This document shows positions 36,973 to 46,054 of a DNA stretch of 64,000 nucleotides, piece by piece (position 1 is the first letter of the stretch; each line of letters opens with the position of its first letter). The DNA is from Paenibacillus sp. D2_2 (GTDB lineage: Bacteria > Bacillota > Bacilli > Paenibacillales > Paenibacillaceae). The stretch is from contig NZ_CP133605.1 of the NCBI RefSeq assembly GCF_031199965.1, positions 3,008,501-3,072,500 of the forward strand. Reading direction: 5' to 3'. Position numbers and translations under genes: made by a program. The notes under the pieces were generated by a model. It searched no databases, had not been told where the DNA came from, and worked only from the letters and a program-made list of their open reading frames with translations.

Positions 36973-38651
36973 CTATTTTAGCGTCAGAAATTCGGCAACA
37001 GGACCTGCGGCAAGAACCGGTAGAAAAGTTAAGGCTCCGATTAGCAGTACAGTTCCTATGAGAATCCCAGTGAACAGCTTATTATCTGTCCTCAGCGTAC
37101 CGCTCGTCTCCATAACGGGCTCTTTCAGCATTAATGATCCGGCAGCTGCAAGCAAGGCAATCATGGAGATATAGCGGCCCAGGAGCATGACAAGACCGGT
37201 CATGATATTCCAGAATGGGGTATTGTCCATAAGCCCCTCGAAGCCGGAGCCGTTATTCGCTGCTGAAGATGTATACTCATACAGCATTTGCGTCATACCA
37301 TGATATCCCGGATTTGTAACTGCTCCGTATCCTAATCCGGTCATAGCACTAATAGCGGTCGGAACAAGTACGATCAATGGATGAATAAGAATCGCGATCG
37401 CGATCAGTTTCATCTCCCTTGCTTCAATCTTCTTGCCGAGGAACTCCGGCGTTCTACCGACCATGAGTCCACAGATAAATACACCGAGAATGGCATACAT
37501 TAGCATGTTCATAAGACCGACGCCTTTACCGCCAAATACCACATTCAGCATCATCTGAGCCAGAGCTGCCAGGCCACCAAGCGGGGTTAGCGTGTCGTGC
37601 ATATTGTTGACGCTCCCCGTAGTCGCTGCTGTAGTTACAGCCGTAAATAGCGCAGAGCCGACTACTCCGAAGCGTACTTCCTTCCCCTCCATATTTCCTT
37701 GCGAAGCATCAATACCAAGAGATCCGAATAACGGATTGCCTGCCTTCTCGCTAAAATACACCAGAGACAAAAATGCGAGAAACAAGATCAGCATAGCCGA
37801 GAAAATAACCCAGCCTTGTCTTTTGTTGCGAGCGAACAAGCCGAACGTATAAGGCAGTGAAGCACTGATGATCCACATCGACCACATCTCGATCACATTC
37901 GTTAATCCGCTCGGATTCTCGAATGGATGAGAGGAATTCGCCCCGAAGAATCCGCCACCATTCGTTCCAAGGTGCTTGATTGATTCCAGCGAGGCCACAG
38001 GCCCAAGCGAGATTCGCTGCGCCGCTCCTTCCAGCGTGCTCACTGCTGCCGACGGGTGCAAAGTCTGAGGAACCTGAAGAGCAACAAGGAGTAGCGTCAC
38101 AAGCAGAGCCGATGGCAGCAAGATTCGGACGATCGCTTTTACAAAATCCTCGAAGAAATTTCCGATTTTCTGCCCTCTCCCTGTAATTCCGCGAATAAAA
38201 GCAATGGCGGCACACAAACCTGTCGCAGCCGATGTGAACATCATCATCGTGATTACAGCCATCTGCGAGAAATAACTAAGTCCTGTCTCGCCGCTATAAT
38301 GCTGTAAATTGGTATTGGTCATGAAGCTGATCACCGTATTGAATGCCAGCGTAGGCTCCATACTGCCGCTTCCTTCAGGATTCCAAGGCAGCCATGCCTG
38401 CAGAGTAAGTAGCAAATAACTGACGGTCATCAATACAACATTTGTCGCCAGCAAGCTGATCACATACTTCTTCCAATTCATCCCTTCGCGCCGCCTATAG
38501 CCAGCAATATTGAAGATGAACCGCTCCATTCCCCGAAGATACGGTCACTGCGATTCGGTACATTTGAGAAGACATAATATATATAAGTTCCAACTGGCTT
38601 TACCAGCAGTACAATCACGCCGATCACGATAAACATTTGTAAATAATCCAT
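36973..38651 (-). CDS. kdpA: Potassium-transporting ATPase subunit KdpA, frameshifted
   Basis: K+-selective channel-like subunit. The N-terminal helix ([19 protein letters not shown]) is read in one frame up to DRIFG, and the rest in another from [10 protein letters not shown]. The C run 38531-38534 is one base short; repair gives 559 residues, the normal length. The four pore loops are visible: [33 protein letters not shown] and [13 protein letters not shown] 38651 follows GAGGTG. No kdpF was found. A real loss of this subunit would inactivate the pump, so sequencing error is more likely. Confidence 0.92.
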
Positions 38652-38693
38652 GGCATTCACCTCATCAGAATTCCAACTTAATATTTTAAAGCC

Positions 38694-39107
38694 CTATAGC
38701 TCAAGTCCTGATTTTGCTGCAAGCAGGAACCCAACCTCTCCGCTCACGGAATGGATGACATAAGAAGCTCCCAGCCCTTTGTAAATCATGCGCGGATTCC
38801 TGTTAGGCGTGATTATGAATATTGAGTTATTGGTCCAATGCCGACAAATCTGCAAGTAGCGGCAGGTTAATGTCGTACTCAGTTCAAAAATATAGCAACA
38901 ACCGATCGGAACCGGTGGTAAGTCCCAACTCTCCTCATCATCTGTTTTAATCCGCAGCATACGACTAACGCCTAATTTACGTAGGGCTTCCTCCTCCTTC
39001 TTGTTGTTCACCAGAACAATGAAATTACGCTTCATCGCCATAAGCAGCAGGATAAATTTTCGGCCTACCGGATTCGGCGATGCTACTAGAACAAACTCTC
39101 CCTCCAC
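38694..39107 (-). CDS. Unrecognised 137-aa protein, first gene of the kdp operon
   Basis: Starts at GTG 39107, behind AAGGAGGG, and lies 42 bases before kdpA. The N-terminal half, FVLVASPNPVGRKFILLLMA followed by NFIVLVNNKKEEEALRKLGV, has the strand-helix-strand rhythm of a Rossmann-like nucleotide-binding fold, but lacks a clear GxGxxG. It contains two cysteine pairs (GCCYIF and CRYLQIC). No membrane segment or signal. I do not recognise the family. Its position under c-di-AMP riboswitch control suggests a part in K+ homeostasis. Confidence 0.75.
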   Translation of the reverse strand: MEGEFVLVASPNPVGRKFILLLMAMKRNFIVLVNNKKEEEALRKLGVSRMLRIKTDDEESWDLPPVPIGCCYIFELSTTLTCRYLQICRHWTNNSIFIITPNRNPRMIYKGLGASYVIHSVSGEVGFLLAAKSGLEL

Positions 39108-39144
39108 GGTTAGAACACCCTCCTTGAATGTGTAGAGGACAGCA

Positions 39145-39184
39145 CGAAAGAAGCCGCAGGAAAGATAGTAACCTTCCCCGCGGC
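39145..39184 (-). terminator. Terminator of the proximal c-di-AMP riboswitch
   Basis: GCCGCGGGGAAGG (minus strand, 39184-39172) pairs with CTTTCCTGCGGC (39164-39153), followed by TTCTTTCG. It lies between the proximal aptamer and the first operon gene and serves as the expression platform. Confidence 0.65.
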
Positions 39185-39239
39185 CGTATGGCGTGGTATT
39201 AACTCCACTGCCTACTCTTCGGTGGTTGCCTCTTCCTTA

Positions 39240-39411
39240 ACGCTTACGAGGTTAGCTGACGGATTCGGGCGTGGAAGTCGCCCTACCTTGGAAGATCCGA
39301 TCTCCCAAGCGATTCACCCCATGGAACTAAAACTTGAGCCCAGTAATACCGGACATTGTGAAGTTCCTGTTGGTTCCCCCGCTGTTGCAAATTAGTGCAG
39401 CATTCAGCGAA
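39240..39411 (-). ncRNA. c-di-AMP riboswitch (ydaO/yuaA), proximal copy
   Basis: Minus-strand conserved blocks in order: CGCTGAATG, GCGGGGGAACCAA, ATGGGGTGAATCGC, AGGTAGGGCGACTTCCACGC, CCGAATCCGTCAGCTAACCTC and GTAAGCG. These are the hallmarks of the ydaO/yuaA class, including the two-fold c-di-AMP sites. High c-di-AMP normally causes termination, so this would turn off the kdp operon when K+ is abundant. Confidence 0.95.
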
Positions 39412-39462
39412 TTTGATTGATATGACATCAATGATTTCAGTAACATTTTTCAAATTCAAGCG

Positions 39463-39495
39463 CAAAAAACCACAGAGGCTAATGGTCCTCTGTGG
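39463..39495 (-). terminator. Terminator of the distal c-di-AMP riboswitch
   Basis: CCACAGAGG (39495-39487, minus strand) pairs with CCTCTGTGG (39478-39470), followed by six T. It lies between the two aptamers, so each aptamer has its own terminator. Confidence 0.85.
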
Positions 39496-39539
39496 CCGAA
39501 TTCGTTGCGGCGCGCAGTCACCTTTCCTCTCTCATATCC

Positions 39540-39757
39540 ACGCTGACGAGGTTAGCTGACGGATTCGGGCGGTGAGAGTCGCCCTACCTAAGTAGAGTCC
39601 ATGGTCTCTACTCAGGATTCACCCCTGTCCGAATCGATCCTCAGTGGCTCTCACACCACCTTTGGCCATTCAGACGATTGAGCTGCCCGTGCTGATCATC
39701 ACACCGCAAGCTCTTGATGGTTCCCCCGCTCTCCGGAGGATCCCGGAGATTAAGCGA
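39540..39757 (-). ncRNA. c-di-AMP riboswitch (ydaO/yuaA), distal copy
   Basis: Minus-strand blocks: TCGCTTAATCTCC, GAGCGGGGGAACCA, GGGGTGAATCC, AGGTAGGGCGACTCTCACC, CCGAATCCGTCAGCTAACCTC and GTCAGCG. It is longer than the proximal copy owing to larger internal arms. Followed by its own perfect terminator. The two copies share the conserved core but differ in all variable stems, so they are not a recent duplication. Confidence 0.95.
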
Positions 39758-39788
39758 TCAGAATTGGTTAATATTGATTCTGGATTGA

Positions 39789-39817
39789 ATCATACCGCTG
39801 CCGGGTTCAACTGTAAA
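39789..39817 (-). promoter_or_regulatory. Promoter of the kdp operon
   Basis: TTTACA (39817-39812) and TATGAT (39794-39789) with a 17-base spacer, about 25 bases upstream of the distal aptamer. Confidence 0.7.
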
Positions 39818-39971
39818 GCGAACTTCCGGCTAAAAAAGCGTTAAAATTAATGGAATACGAAAATATATCGCTTACATTAAAGCAACTCTCTCTAATTTTC
39901 GCTATAGCTCATTTCTGCTCATTATTTTAAATTCTTTTTTAAGGTTTCCAAAGATTATAGTAACCGACCTC

Positions 39972-40002
39972 TTGACTCTCCCCTTTACTGGAACGTTATA
40001 CT
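39972..40002 (+). promoter_or_regulatory. MerR-type promoter with 19-base spacer
   Basis: TTGACT (39972-39977) and TATACT (39997-40002) are separated by 19 bases. This over-long spacer, with partial dyad symmetry, is the mark of promoters that MerR-family activators untwist. It precedes the MerR/MFS operon, suggesting autoregulation. Confidence 0.75.
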
Positions 40003-40051
40003 CGGTAAGCAAGTTCAAGCCTATCTAAATTACCTGCAGGGATGTGTAGCC

Positions 40052-40867
40052 ATGTTCAAAATCAGTGAATTCTCAAAAATCAGTCAAGTATCTGTCAAGA
40101 CGCTTCGCTACTACGATCAGTTGAATCTACTTAAGCCCGACTTCACGGACAAACATACGGGTTATCGGTATTATTCAGCGGATCAAATGCTCCAGTTGAA
40201 TCGTATTTTGGCATATAAAGAGCTTGGCTTCTCATTGGATCAAATCCGTCAAATGCTGGACGAGCAAATTCCGATCGAACAAATCAGAGGCATGTTCCGG
40301 GTTAAGCAGAATGAGATTCTGTCTATTCTGGAGAAAGAACAAGCCCGGCTTACCCGGATCAAAGATCGGCTCAGCTTCATTGAGAACGAAGGTGCAAACT
40401 TGACCAGGCACGATGTTATTTTAAAAGAAGTCGAGCAACAGCTCGTGATGTCTTACCGTCAGAGAGCTTCATTGGCTCAGATTCCCGAATTGTTCCGGCA
40501 GCTTGACTCCCAGCTTCCCGGCTCCACTCCGTCTTCTTTAACGCAGATGGTTCTTTGGCACGGCTGTGATGAATGTGACGATGATATTGATATTGAAGTC
40601 GCACGAGTGCTCCCGCAGGAACTGACGAGTCGTCCTCCATTTATCGTAAAGCAGCTTCCCCAAGTTCCGCTAATGGCTACGCTTGTACATCATTGCCACA
40701 CAACAGCACCTTGCACAGCCAGCACGGAATTAGCTCTATGGATCGAACGCAATGGATATCGGATGATAGAAAATGAGCCTCGGCGAGAGATCTGTCTTCC
40801 CCATAACAAATCGATCGATCCGGAGGCTTATATAGCTGAAGTTCAAATTGCCGTCGTTAAAGCTTGA
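40052..40867 (+). CDS. MerR-family regulator with GyrI-like effector domain
   Basis: 271 residues. N-terminal MerR winged helix reads ISEFSKISQVSVKTLRYYDQLNLLKP and RYYSADQMLQLNRIL, followed by a coiled-coil linker (residues 75-120) and a C-terminal effector-binding domain as in BmrR. ATG 40052 follows CAGGGATG. It lies 33 bases upstream of an MFS pump, as in drug-responsive MerR/efflux pairs. Effector unknown. Undamaged. Confidence 0.9.
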   Translation: MFKISEFSKISQVSVKTLRYYDQLNLLKPDFTDKHTGYRYYSADQMLQLNRILAYKELGFSLDQIRQMLDEQIPIEQIRGMFRVKQNEILSILEKEQARLTRIKDRLSFIENEGANLTRHDVILKEVEQQLVMSYRQRASLAQIPELFRQLDSQLPGSTPSSLTQMVLWHGCDECDDDIDIEVARVLPQELTSRPPFIVKQLPQVPLMATLVHHCHTTAPCTASTELALWIERNGYRMIENEPRREICLPHNKSIDPEAYIAEVQIAVVKA

Positions 40868-40900
40868 AATCGGAGAGTTAAATATCAGAAAGGGGTTCAT

Positions 40901-42102
40901 ATGACAAATTATCATAAACTGTTGGTGTTGAATTTATTTGTACTTACCTTCGTATTGGGAACGAGTGAATTTGTCATTATCGGACTGTTGAGCGAGGTAT
41001 CTGTGGGGCTCCATATCGGGATTTCAACCGCAGGAAGCTTAGTATCTGTCTTTGCGATCACTTTTGCGATCGGTACTCCAATCCTGACGGCTGTATTCAG
41101 CAGGTTCGATAAATATCCGCTGATGTTATCTTTAATTATTATTTTTATTGCCGGAAATATAATATCAGCAGTTGCCGGCTCTTATGAGCTCCTCCTATTG
41201 TCCAGAATGATCACCGCGCTTGTAACTGGGGTGCTGATCGCCCTTGCCATGTCAGTGGCCAGCGAGAGTGTACCGTCGGAGAAAGAGCATCCGCTATCGC
41301 TATCATTTTTGCCGGATTTACCATCGCAAGCGTCGTTGGGGTGCCCCTTGGCACTTTAATCGGACAACAATACGGCTGGCATATGGCCTTTTGGTTCACC
41401 TCTTTATTGGGTGTCATATCTTTGATCGCAAGCTCTGCAACGATTCCCAAAACACTCCAAGGACATCGTAGTTCATTGCAGCAACAACTCAAACTATTTG
41501 CTAATTCGCGCATTATCATTGCGTTTTTTATTCCCGCATTCAGTATTGGAGCTACATATACCGTATACACCTACCTGACCCCGATTTTACAGGATGTAAT
41601 GGCTGTTCCTGCACAATATATTAGTCTTGTATTTTTGCTCTACGGCGTGGTATCCATTTTCAGTACGTTCATCGGCGGTAAGCTGGCGGCAAGAAATGGC
41701 ATCAGCAAGCTGCGGTTCGTATTTCTGGCGCAGGCCCTCATTCTCGCTTCACTCTATCTGTCTTCCCATTCGCTCGTCACAGGTTTAATCACCATTTCTT
41801 TGATAGCTTTGCTAGTATACACGATGAATTCCACCATGCAGCTGTATTTCATCGATCTGGCCGATAGGCACTCTCCAACTGCCAGGGATTTGGCCTCCTC
41901 GTTAACGCCTGTGTCCGTCAATGTAGGCATTGCCCTCGGTTCGACCCTTGGTGGCTTCGTTACCACAAGCAGTCGATTGATCGATGTGTCTTGGTCCGGT
42001 GGACTAGTAGCGATTGCCGCAGGTGTTTTGGCTGGAATTAGCTACCGTCTGGATCATAATAACTCACAGTCATGCAGTGACTCAGCAGGAGAAAATTGTT
42101 GA
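40901..42102 (+). CDS. MFS efflux transporter (DHA1/AraJ type), frameshifted
   Basis: Twelve-helix drug:proton antiporter-type protein of about 400 residues. N-terminal TNYHKLLVLNLFVLTFVLGTS; the part from VGVPLGTLIGQQYGW is read in another frame. The A run 41282-41284 is one base short, and repair joins VPSEK to RASAIAIIFAGFTIASVVG. AAGGGG precedes ATG 40901. Being downstream of a MerR activator suggests an inducible efflux pump. Substrate unknown. Confidence 0.85.
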
Positions 42103-42194
42103 AACTACAACTTACAACCTAAAAATTTTCACTCATGTCTCTCCTTAGCTATAATAGAGTTAGTTCATCATTTTGCCAAAAAGGAGCGATATCC

Positions 42195-42893
42195 GTGAAA
42201 CTAACATATTTGGGACACTCATGCGTCTATGTGGATACTGGTGATCATCGTCTGATCATTGACCCGTTCTTGACAGGAAATCCAAAGGCAGCAGCCCTGG
42301 CGGACGACATTGAGGTTAATTATATTCTGCTCACTCATGGACATTCAGACCATATTGGGGATGCTGAGACGATAGCCAGAAGAACTGGCGCTACCATTGT
42401 TGCTATTGTTGAATTGGCCGGCTTCTTTGAACAGAAAGGACTAAAAGCTACTGGAATGAACCTCGGGGGCTCTTATATCTTCCCGTTTGGCAAGCTGACT
42501 TTCACACCAGCTCTCCACAGTTCTTCCGTTGAAGTGAACGGAACGAATGTCTACCTAGGGGTTGCCGCAGGTATTGTGCTTAACATTGATGGCTTCACTG
42601 TATATCATAGTGGCGATACCGCACTATTCAGCGATTTGAAGCTGATTGGAACTAAACATAAGATTGACCTCGCCTTTATCCCGATCGGTGATTTCTTCAC
42701 CATGGGACCGGAGGATGCCCTGCTTGCTGCCGAATGGATCGGTGCTAAACATGTAGTTCCGGTTCACTATGATACATTTGGTATCATCAAGCAGGATGGC
42801 ATTCAATTCGCCAACGATCTGCAGAAGTTTGGTATAACCGGGCATGCTCTGCAGCCTGGTGAAAGCCTGGATCGAGCTCAATTGGAGCGTTAA
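42195..42893 (+). CDS. UPF0173 metal-dependent hydrolase (YtkL type)
   Basis: Metallo-beta-lactamase fold, about 232 residues. The metal-binding motif is LLTHGHSDHIGDAETIA; further ligands are in ALHSSSVE, VYHSGDTALF and VPVHYDTFG. GTG 42195 is chosen because AAGGAG lies nine bases before it and the family begins VKLTYLGHSC. The substrate of this widespread family is unknown. Undamaged, and followed by a terminator. Confidence 0.93.
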   Translation: MKLTYLGHSCVYVDTGDHRLIIDPFLTGNPKAAALADDIEVNYILLTHGHSDHIGDAETIARRTGATIVAIVELAGFFEQKGLKATGMNLGGSYIFPFGKLTFTPALHSSSVEVNGTNVYLGVAAGIVLNIDGFTVYHSGDTALFSDLKLIGTKHKIDLAFIPIGDFFTMGPEDALLAAEWIGAKHVVPVHYDTFGIIKQDGIQFANDLQKFGITGHALQPGESLDRAQLER

Positions 42894-42935
42894 TTCCCCA
42901 TCTCTAGGACGCACGCCACTCTTTGCGGGACAAAA

Positions 42936-42970
42936 TAAAAATAGCTGCTTATAAGCAGCTATTTTTATTT
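42936..42970 (+). terminator. Terminator after the UPF0173 gene
   Basis: AAAAATAGCTGCTTATAAGC and its complement form a near-perfect hairpin (42937-42966), followed by a T-rich tail. Confidence 0.85.
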
Positions 42971-43107
42971 TTCAGACTATTGACCATCCCTTACAACTCT
43001 AGCTATGATGAACAAAACAGCCCCCGTATTTGCTTCGAATCGTAGGTTAAAATGGATACTGTAGAAAACCCATTTCAGAGCTACAAAGCAAAAGGAGGCT
43101 GTCATTA

Positions 43108-44232
43108 ATGCAGTTTACCACAAAATACGTCGGTTTAGATGTATCAAAAGAAAAAATTTCCGTTGCCATTGCAGATGAGGGACGAGAATTGCCACGTTAC
43201 TACGGAACTATAGCACATACACCTGCCGCTCTTCGGAAACTTATCAAGGAATTAGGTCCTGCAAATTCCTTAGCATTCTGTTACGAAGCTGGTCCGACTG
43301 GATACGAAACACACCGCTGGATCGAATCTATGGGAGCAAGTTGTACCGTGATTGCCCCTTCCCTTATGCCCAAACGGCCTGGCGACCATGTAAAAACGGA
43401 CCGCCGGGATGCGGAGCAACTCGCTCGTCTTTTCCGAGCAGGTGAGTTGACCGCGGTTCATATACCATCGCGAGATGACGAAGCATTGCGGGATTTAGTT
43501 CGTTCCCGTGAAGCAGCCAAGGAAGATGCGCACCGCGCTCGTCAACGGATCCTTAAGTTTCTCCTGCGCCATCAAGTTCATCCGCCAGATACCATCAAAC
43601 GTCGTTGGACAAAGAAATATCGCGCTTGGCTGGCTTCATTGTCATTCGAACATGAAGCGATGCAGGTCGTGTTTACCGAAATGATTCATGCGCTCGAGGA
43701 AGTTGAACAACGCATGGGCCGTTTAGAAGATGCGCTTCTTAGGCAAGCCACAACGGGTGCAAAGGCGGTTGTGATTCAGACCCTTCAATCCTTGCGCGGT
43801 GTTGCGCGTCTTACGGCGATTACCATTGCTGCGGAGATTGGCACGTTCGCGCGGTTTCGCTCGCCTGCTCAGCTCATGGCCTACTTAGGTCTAGTTCCTC
43901 GTGAGCATTCGTCAGGTCAAAGTACACGACGAGGTTCTATGACCAAGGCCGGTAACAGCCATTTGCGTCGAACGTTAGTGGAGTCAGCATGGAGCTACCG
44001 TCATCGACCTGCTGTAAAAGGTGAACTAGCGAACCGCCTAGAAGGATTGCCTCCAGACGTACAACTTTTGTCTTGGAAGGCACAAGAAAGATTGCATACG
44101 AAATATCGACATCTTGTTTTTGGAAAAAGCAAACCTAAAAACGTAGCTATTGGTGCCGTGGCCAGAGAATTAGTCGGGTTTATTTGGGCGGTTGCTCGGA
44201 TTGCAGAACAACCTCAAAATTCTTATTTGTAA
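43108..44232 (+). CDS. IS110-family transposase
   Basis: 374 residues. The N-terminal DEDD RuvC-like domain starts VGLDVSKEKISVAI and includes CYEAGPTGYETHRWI and DHVKTDRRDAEQLARLFRAG. The C-terminal Transposase_20 domain has AAEIGTFARFRSPAQLMAYLGLVP, SSGQSTRRGSMTKAGNSHLR, with the catalytic serine in RRGSMTK. AAAGGAGG precedes ATG 43108. These enzymes work with a bridge RNA. Frame intact, so the element may be active. Confidence 0.95.
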   Translation: MQFTTKYVGLDVSKEKISVAIADEGRELPRYYGTIAHTPAALRKLIKELGPANSLAFCYEAGPTGYETHRWIESMGASCTVIAPSLMPKRPGDHVKTDRRDAEQLARLFRAGELTAVHIPSRDDEALRDLVRSREAAKEDAHRARQRILKFLLRHQVHPPDTIKRRWTKKYRAWLASLSFEHEAMQVVFTEMIHALEEVEQRMGRLEDALLRQATTGAKAVVIQTLQSLRGVARLTAITIAAEIGTFARFRSPAQLMAYLGLVPREHSSGQSTRRGSMTKAGNSHLRRTLVESAWSYRHRPAVKGELANRLEGLPPDVQLLSWKAQERLHTKYRHLVFGKSKPKNVAIGAVARELVGFIWAVARIAEQPQNSYL

Positions 44233-44522
44233 AAAGGGGAAAGGGTATAACCCGGTTCTCTCCACAGAAGTCGTTCATGAGAAAAGAAAAACGGGTATAA
44301 GTAACTGCTTTAAACCTATGAAGGATTAACCACCGGAGCATTAGACCCGGGGCAAACGAAGGTTTAGGAGAGAATTTGCGAGTTTCGTTTGCACTAGGTG
44401 ACAAACTGAACGTGCGTTTCTAGCTGGCAATCGCTCTCCTTGACGAAGGCATTGAATGTGGTAACCAACCCACGGATAGCAGCGTGCCGACCGTCGCTCG
44501 CTTATTTGCTCCCGCGCCTAGT
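44233..44522 (+). ncRNA. Candidate bridge-RNA region of the IS element
   Basis: About 290 bases of non-coding sequence between the transposase stop and the right subterminal repeat, containing several GC-rich inverted segments. In IS1111-type elements the bridge RNA, which recognises target and donor DNA, comes from the 3' non-coding end. I did not fold it, so the position of the loops is open. In IS110 proper it would lie in the 5' end instead. Confidence 0.35.
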
Positions 44523-44563
44523 GCTTCGATGGAAATACGATGGTTGACAAAAATGTTCATAGC

Positions 44564-44747
44564 AACGAAACTACAGATCGTTATTTTCGCAAAAAAAGTA
44601 GTAAATGAATCTAACGAAACACCATATCGTTATTTGGTCTAAATACTGTCTAAAAAGCATGATTTGGGCTCAATAACGATACCCAGTTTCGTTAGAAATC
44701 TCAACGGCCTAAATTAACGCAAATAACGATACCACGTTTCGTTAGAA
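44564..44747. repeat. Four copies of a 24-base palindromic repeat
   Basis: Unit TAACGAAACnnnnnATCGTTATT occurs at 44564-44587 and 44612-44636 in one orientation, and as AATAACGATACC...GTTTCGTTAGA at 44672-44699 and 44721-44747 in the other. Each copy has outer ends AACGA/TCGTT that can pair. The two-forward, two-reverse order would permit a large hairpin. It lies between the IS end and a convergent-side MFS gene. Confidence 0.8.
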
Positions 44748-44773
44748 GTGCCTTGGACACGCTTAGGTTCTTA

Positions 44774-45997
44774 CTAGTCCTCTAATTCCTTGCCCTTCGT
44801 CTCAGTACCAAGCCACAGTACGGCAATCGCGCCGATCAGAACGGTAACGAAGAACAACCAGAAGATCGAGCTAATAGCGACCTCACGAGCAACTAGCCAG
44901 CCAACCAGGAATGGGGCAATAACCCCACCGACCCGGCCAAAGGAAGCAGCGAAGCCAACACCAGTTGACCGAACTTTTGTTGGATACAACTCCGGAGTAT
45001 AGGCATACATACCGCCCCACGCCCCAAGGTTAAAGAATGATAAACAAATTCCCGAGGCAATCAACATTCCTTCCGTCGTAGCGCTGCCGAACCAGGCCGC
45101 GCTCGCAGCAGTCAGAACAAGGTACAAGACCAATACGAACTTCCGACCAAACTTCTCTATGAAATAAGCAGCCGTGAAATATCCCGGTAATTGAGCCAGT
45201 GTCATAATCAACACATATTCAAAGCTCTTAACGAGACTGAAGCCCTTCAGCACCATAACCGACGGCAGCCACAGAAACATCCCGTAATACGAGAAGACTA
45301 CAGTAAACCACAGAATCCAAAGCATGATCGTCGACCGACGATGCGGTGCTGACCATACAGATTGCAGCTTCTCTCCTATCGAAAATTTCTGTCTCCCCGC
45401 ATCTGATTGTGCGATGAACCTCGGAGGGTCCTCAATGGACCTGCGTAAGTATAGTGCGTACACGACAGGTACCGCACCAATAACAAAGGCTGTCCGCCAT
45501 CCGTACGACGGAATCACAAAGTAAGCAATCAGCGCTGACAGAATCCAGCCGATGGCCCAGAAGCTCTCTAGCAGCACTACCGCCCGGCCCCGATCCTTGG
45601 CAGGAACGGATTCCGAGACTAAGGTTGATGCTACGGGCAACTCGCCACCAAGCCCAACCCCCGCGATGAAGCGTAGCACGCACAGTATGGCAAATCCAGT
45701 AGCAGCAGCGGACAAGCCGCTAGCGACAGCGAAGATAACCAACGTCCAGAGCAGAACTGCTTTACGACCGAACTTGTCGGCCATGAGGCCGGCCAGTGCG
45801 GCTCCGAATACCATTCCGATTGAGTTAATACTCGTGAACAGGCCTGTTTGCTGCGGGCTTAACCCCCAGTCGACCGCCAAAGCAGCGGCGATAAATGATA
45901 TGATCCCAACATCCATTGCGTCGAACATCCAACTGAAGCCGGCGCTAAATAGCAACTTCCTCGTCTTCGGCTTCGTCGCTAATTTCGTTGCACTCAT
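44774..45997 (-). CDS. MFS metabolite:proton symporter
   Basis: About 407 residues, 12 helices. Signature loops MADKFGRKAVLL after helix two and GVGLGGELPVASTLVSE in helix four place it among the sugar/aromatic-acid:H+ symporter-like MFS (YceI/NiaP-like). ATG 45997 follows GGGGTGG; an upstream start is eight codons earlier. Intact. Substrate not determinable; niacin, aromatic acids or sugars are possible. Confidence 0.85.
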   Translation of the reverse strand: MSATKLATKPKTRKLLFSAGFSWMFDAMDVGIISFIAAALAVDWGLSPQQTGLFTSINSIGMVFGAALAGLMADKFGRKAVLLWTLVIFAVASGLSAAATGFAILCVLRFIAGVGLGGELPVASTLVSESVPAKDRGRAVVLLESFWAIGWILSALIAYFVIPSYGWRTAFVIGAVPVVYALYLRRSIEDPPRFIAQSDAGRQKFSIGEKLQSVWSAPHRRSTIMLWILWFTVVFSYYGMFLWLPSVMVLKGFSLVKSFEYVLIMTLAQLPGYFTAAYFIEKFGRKFVLVLYLVLTAASAAWFGSATTEGMLIASGICLSFFNLGAWGGMYAYTPELYPTKVRSTGVGFAASFGRVGGVIAPFLVGWLVAREVAISSIFWLFFVTVLIGAIAVLWLGTETKGKELED

Positions 45998-46054
45998 TGT
46001 GCCACCCCATTCTCCACTCATATCTCTTTATATCTATCTAATTATATACTTCGG

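Larger units (their letters stand above)
43002..44563 (+). mobile_element. IS110/IS1111-type insertion sequence
   Basis: Contains one intact transposase gene and non-coding ends of about 105 and 330 bases. Imperfect inverted repeats were seen near the ends: CGTATTTGCTTCGAATC at 43025-43041 and the complement of GCTTCGATGGAAATACG at 44523-44539 (13 of 17 match), with outer GCTATGA at 43002-43008 and its complement TCATAGC at 44557-44563. Subterminal repeats and a long 3' non-coding end suit the IS1111 subgroup. The exact ends are uncertain. Confidence 0.75.

Noticed and set aside
39283-39844. Small ORFs inside the 5' region of the kdp operon
   Set aside because: They lie entirely within riboswitch aptamers and have no ribosome sites.
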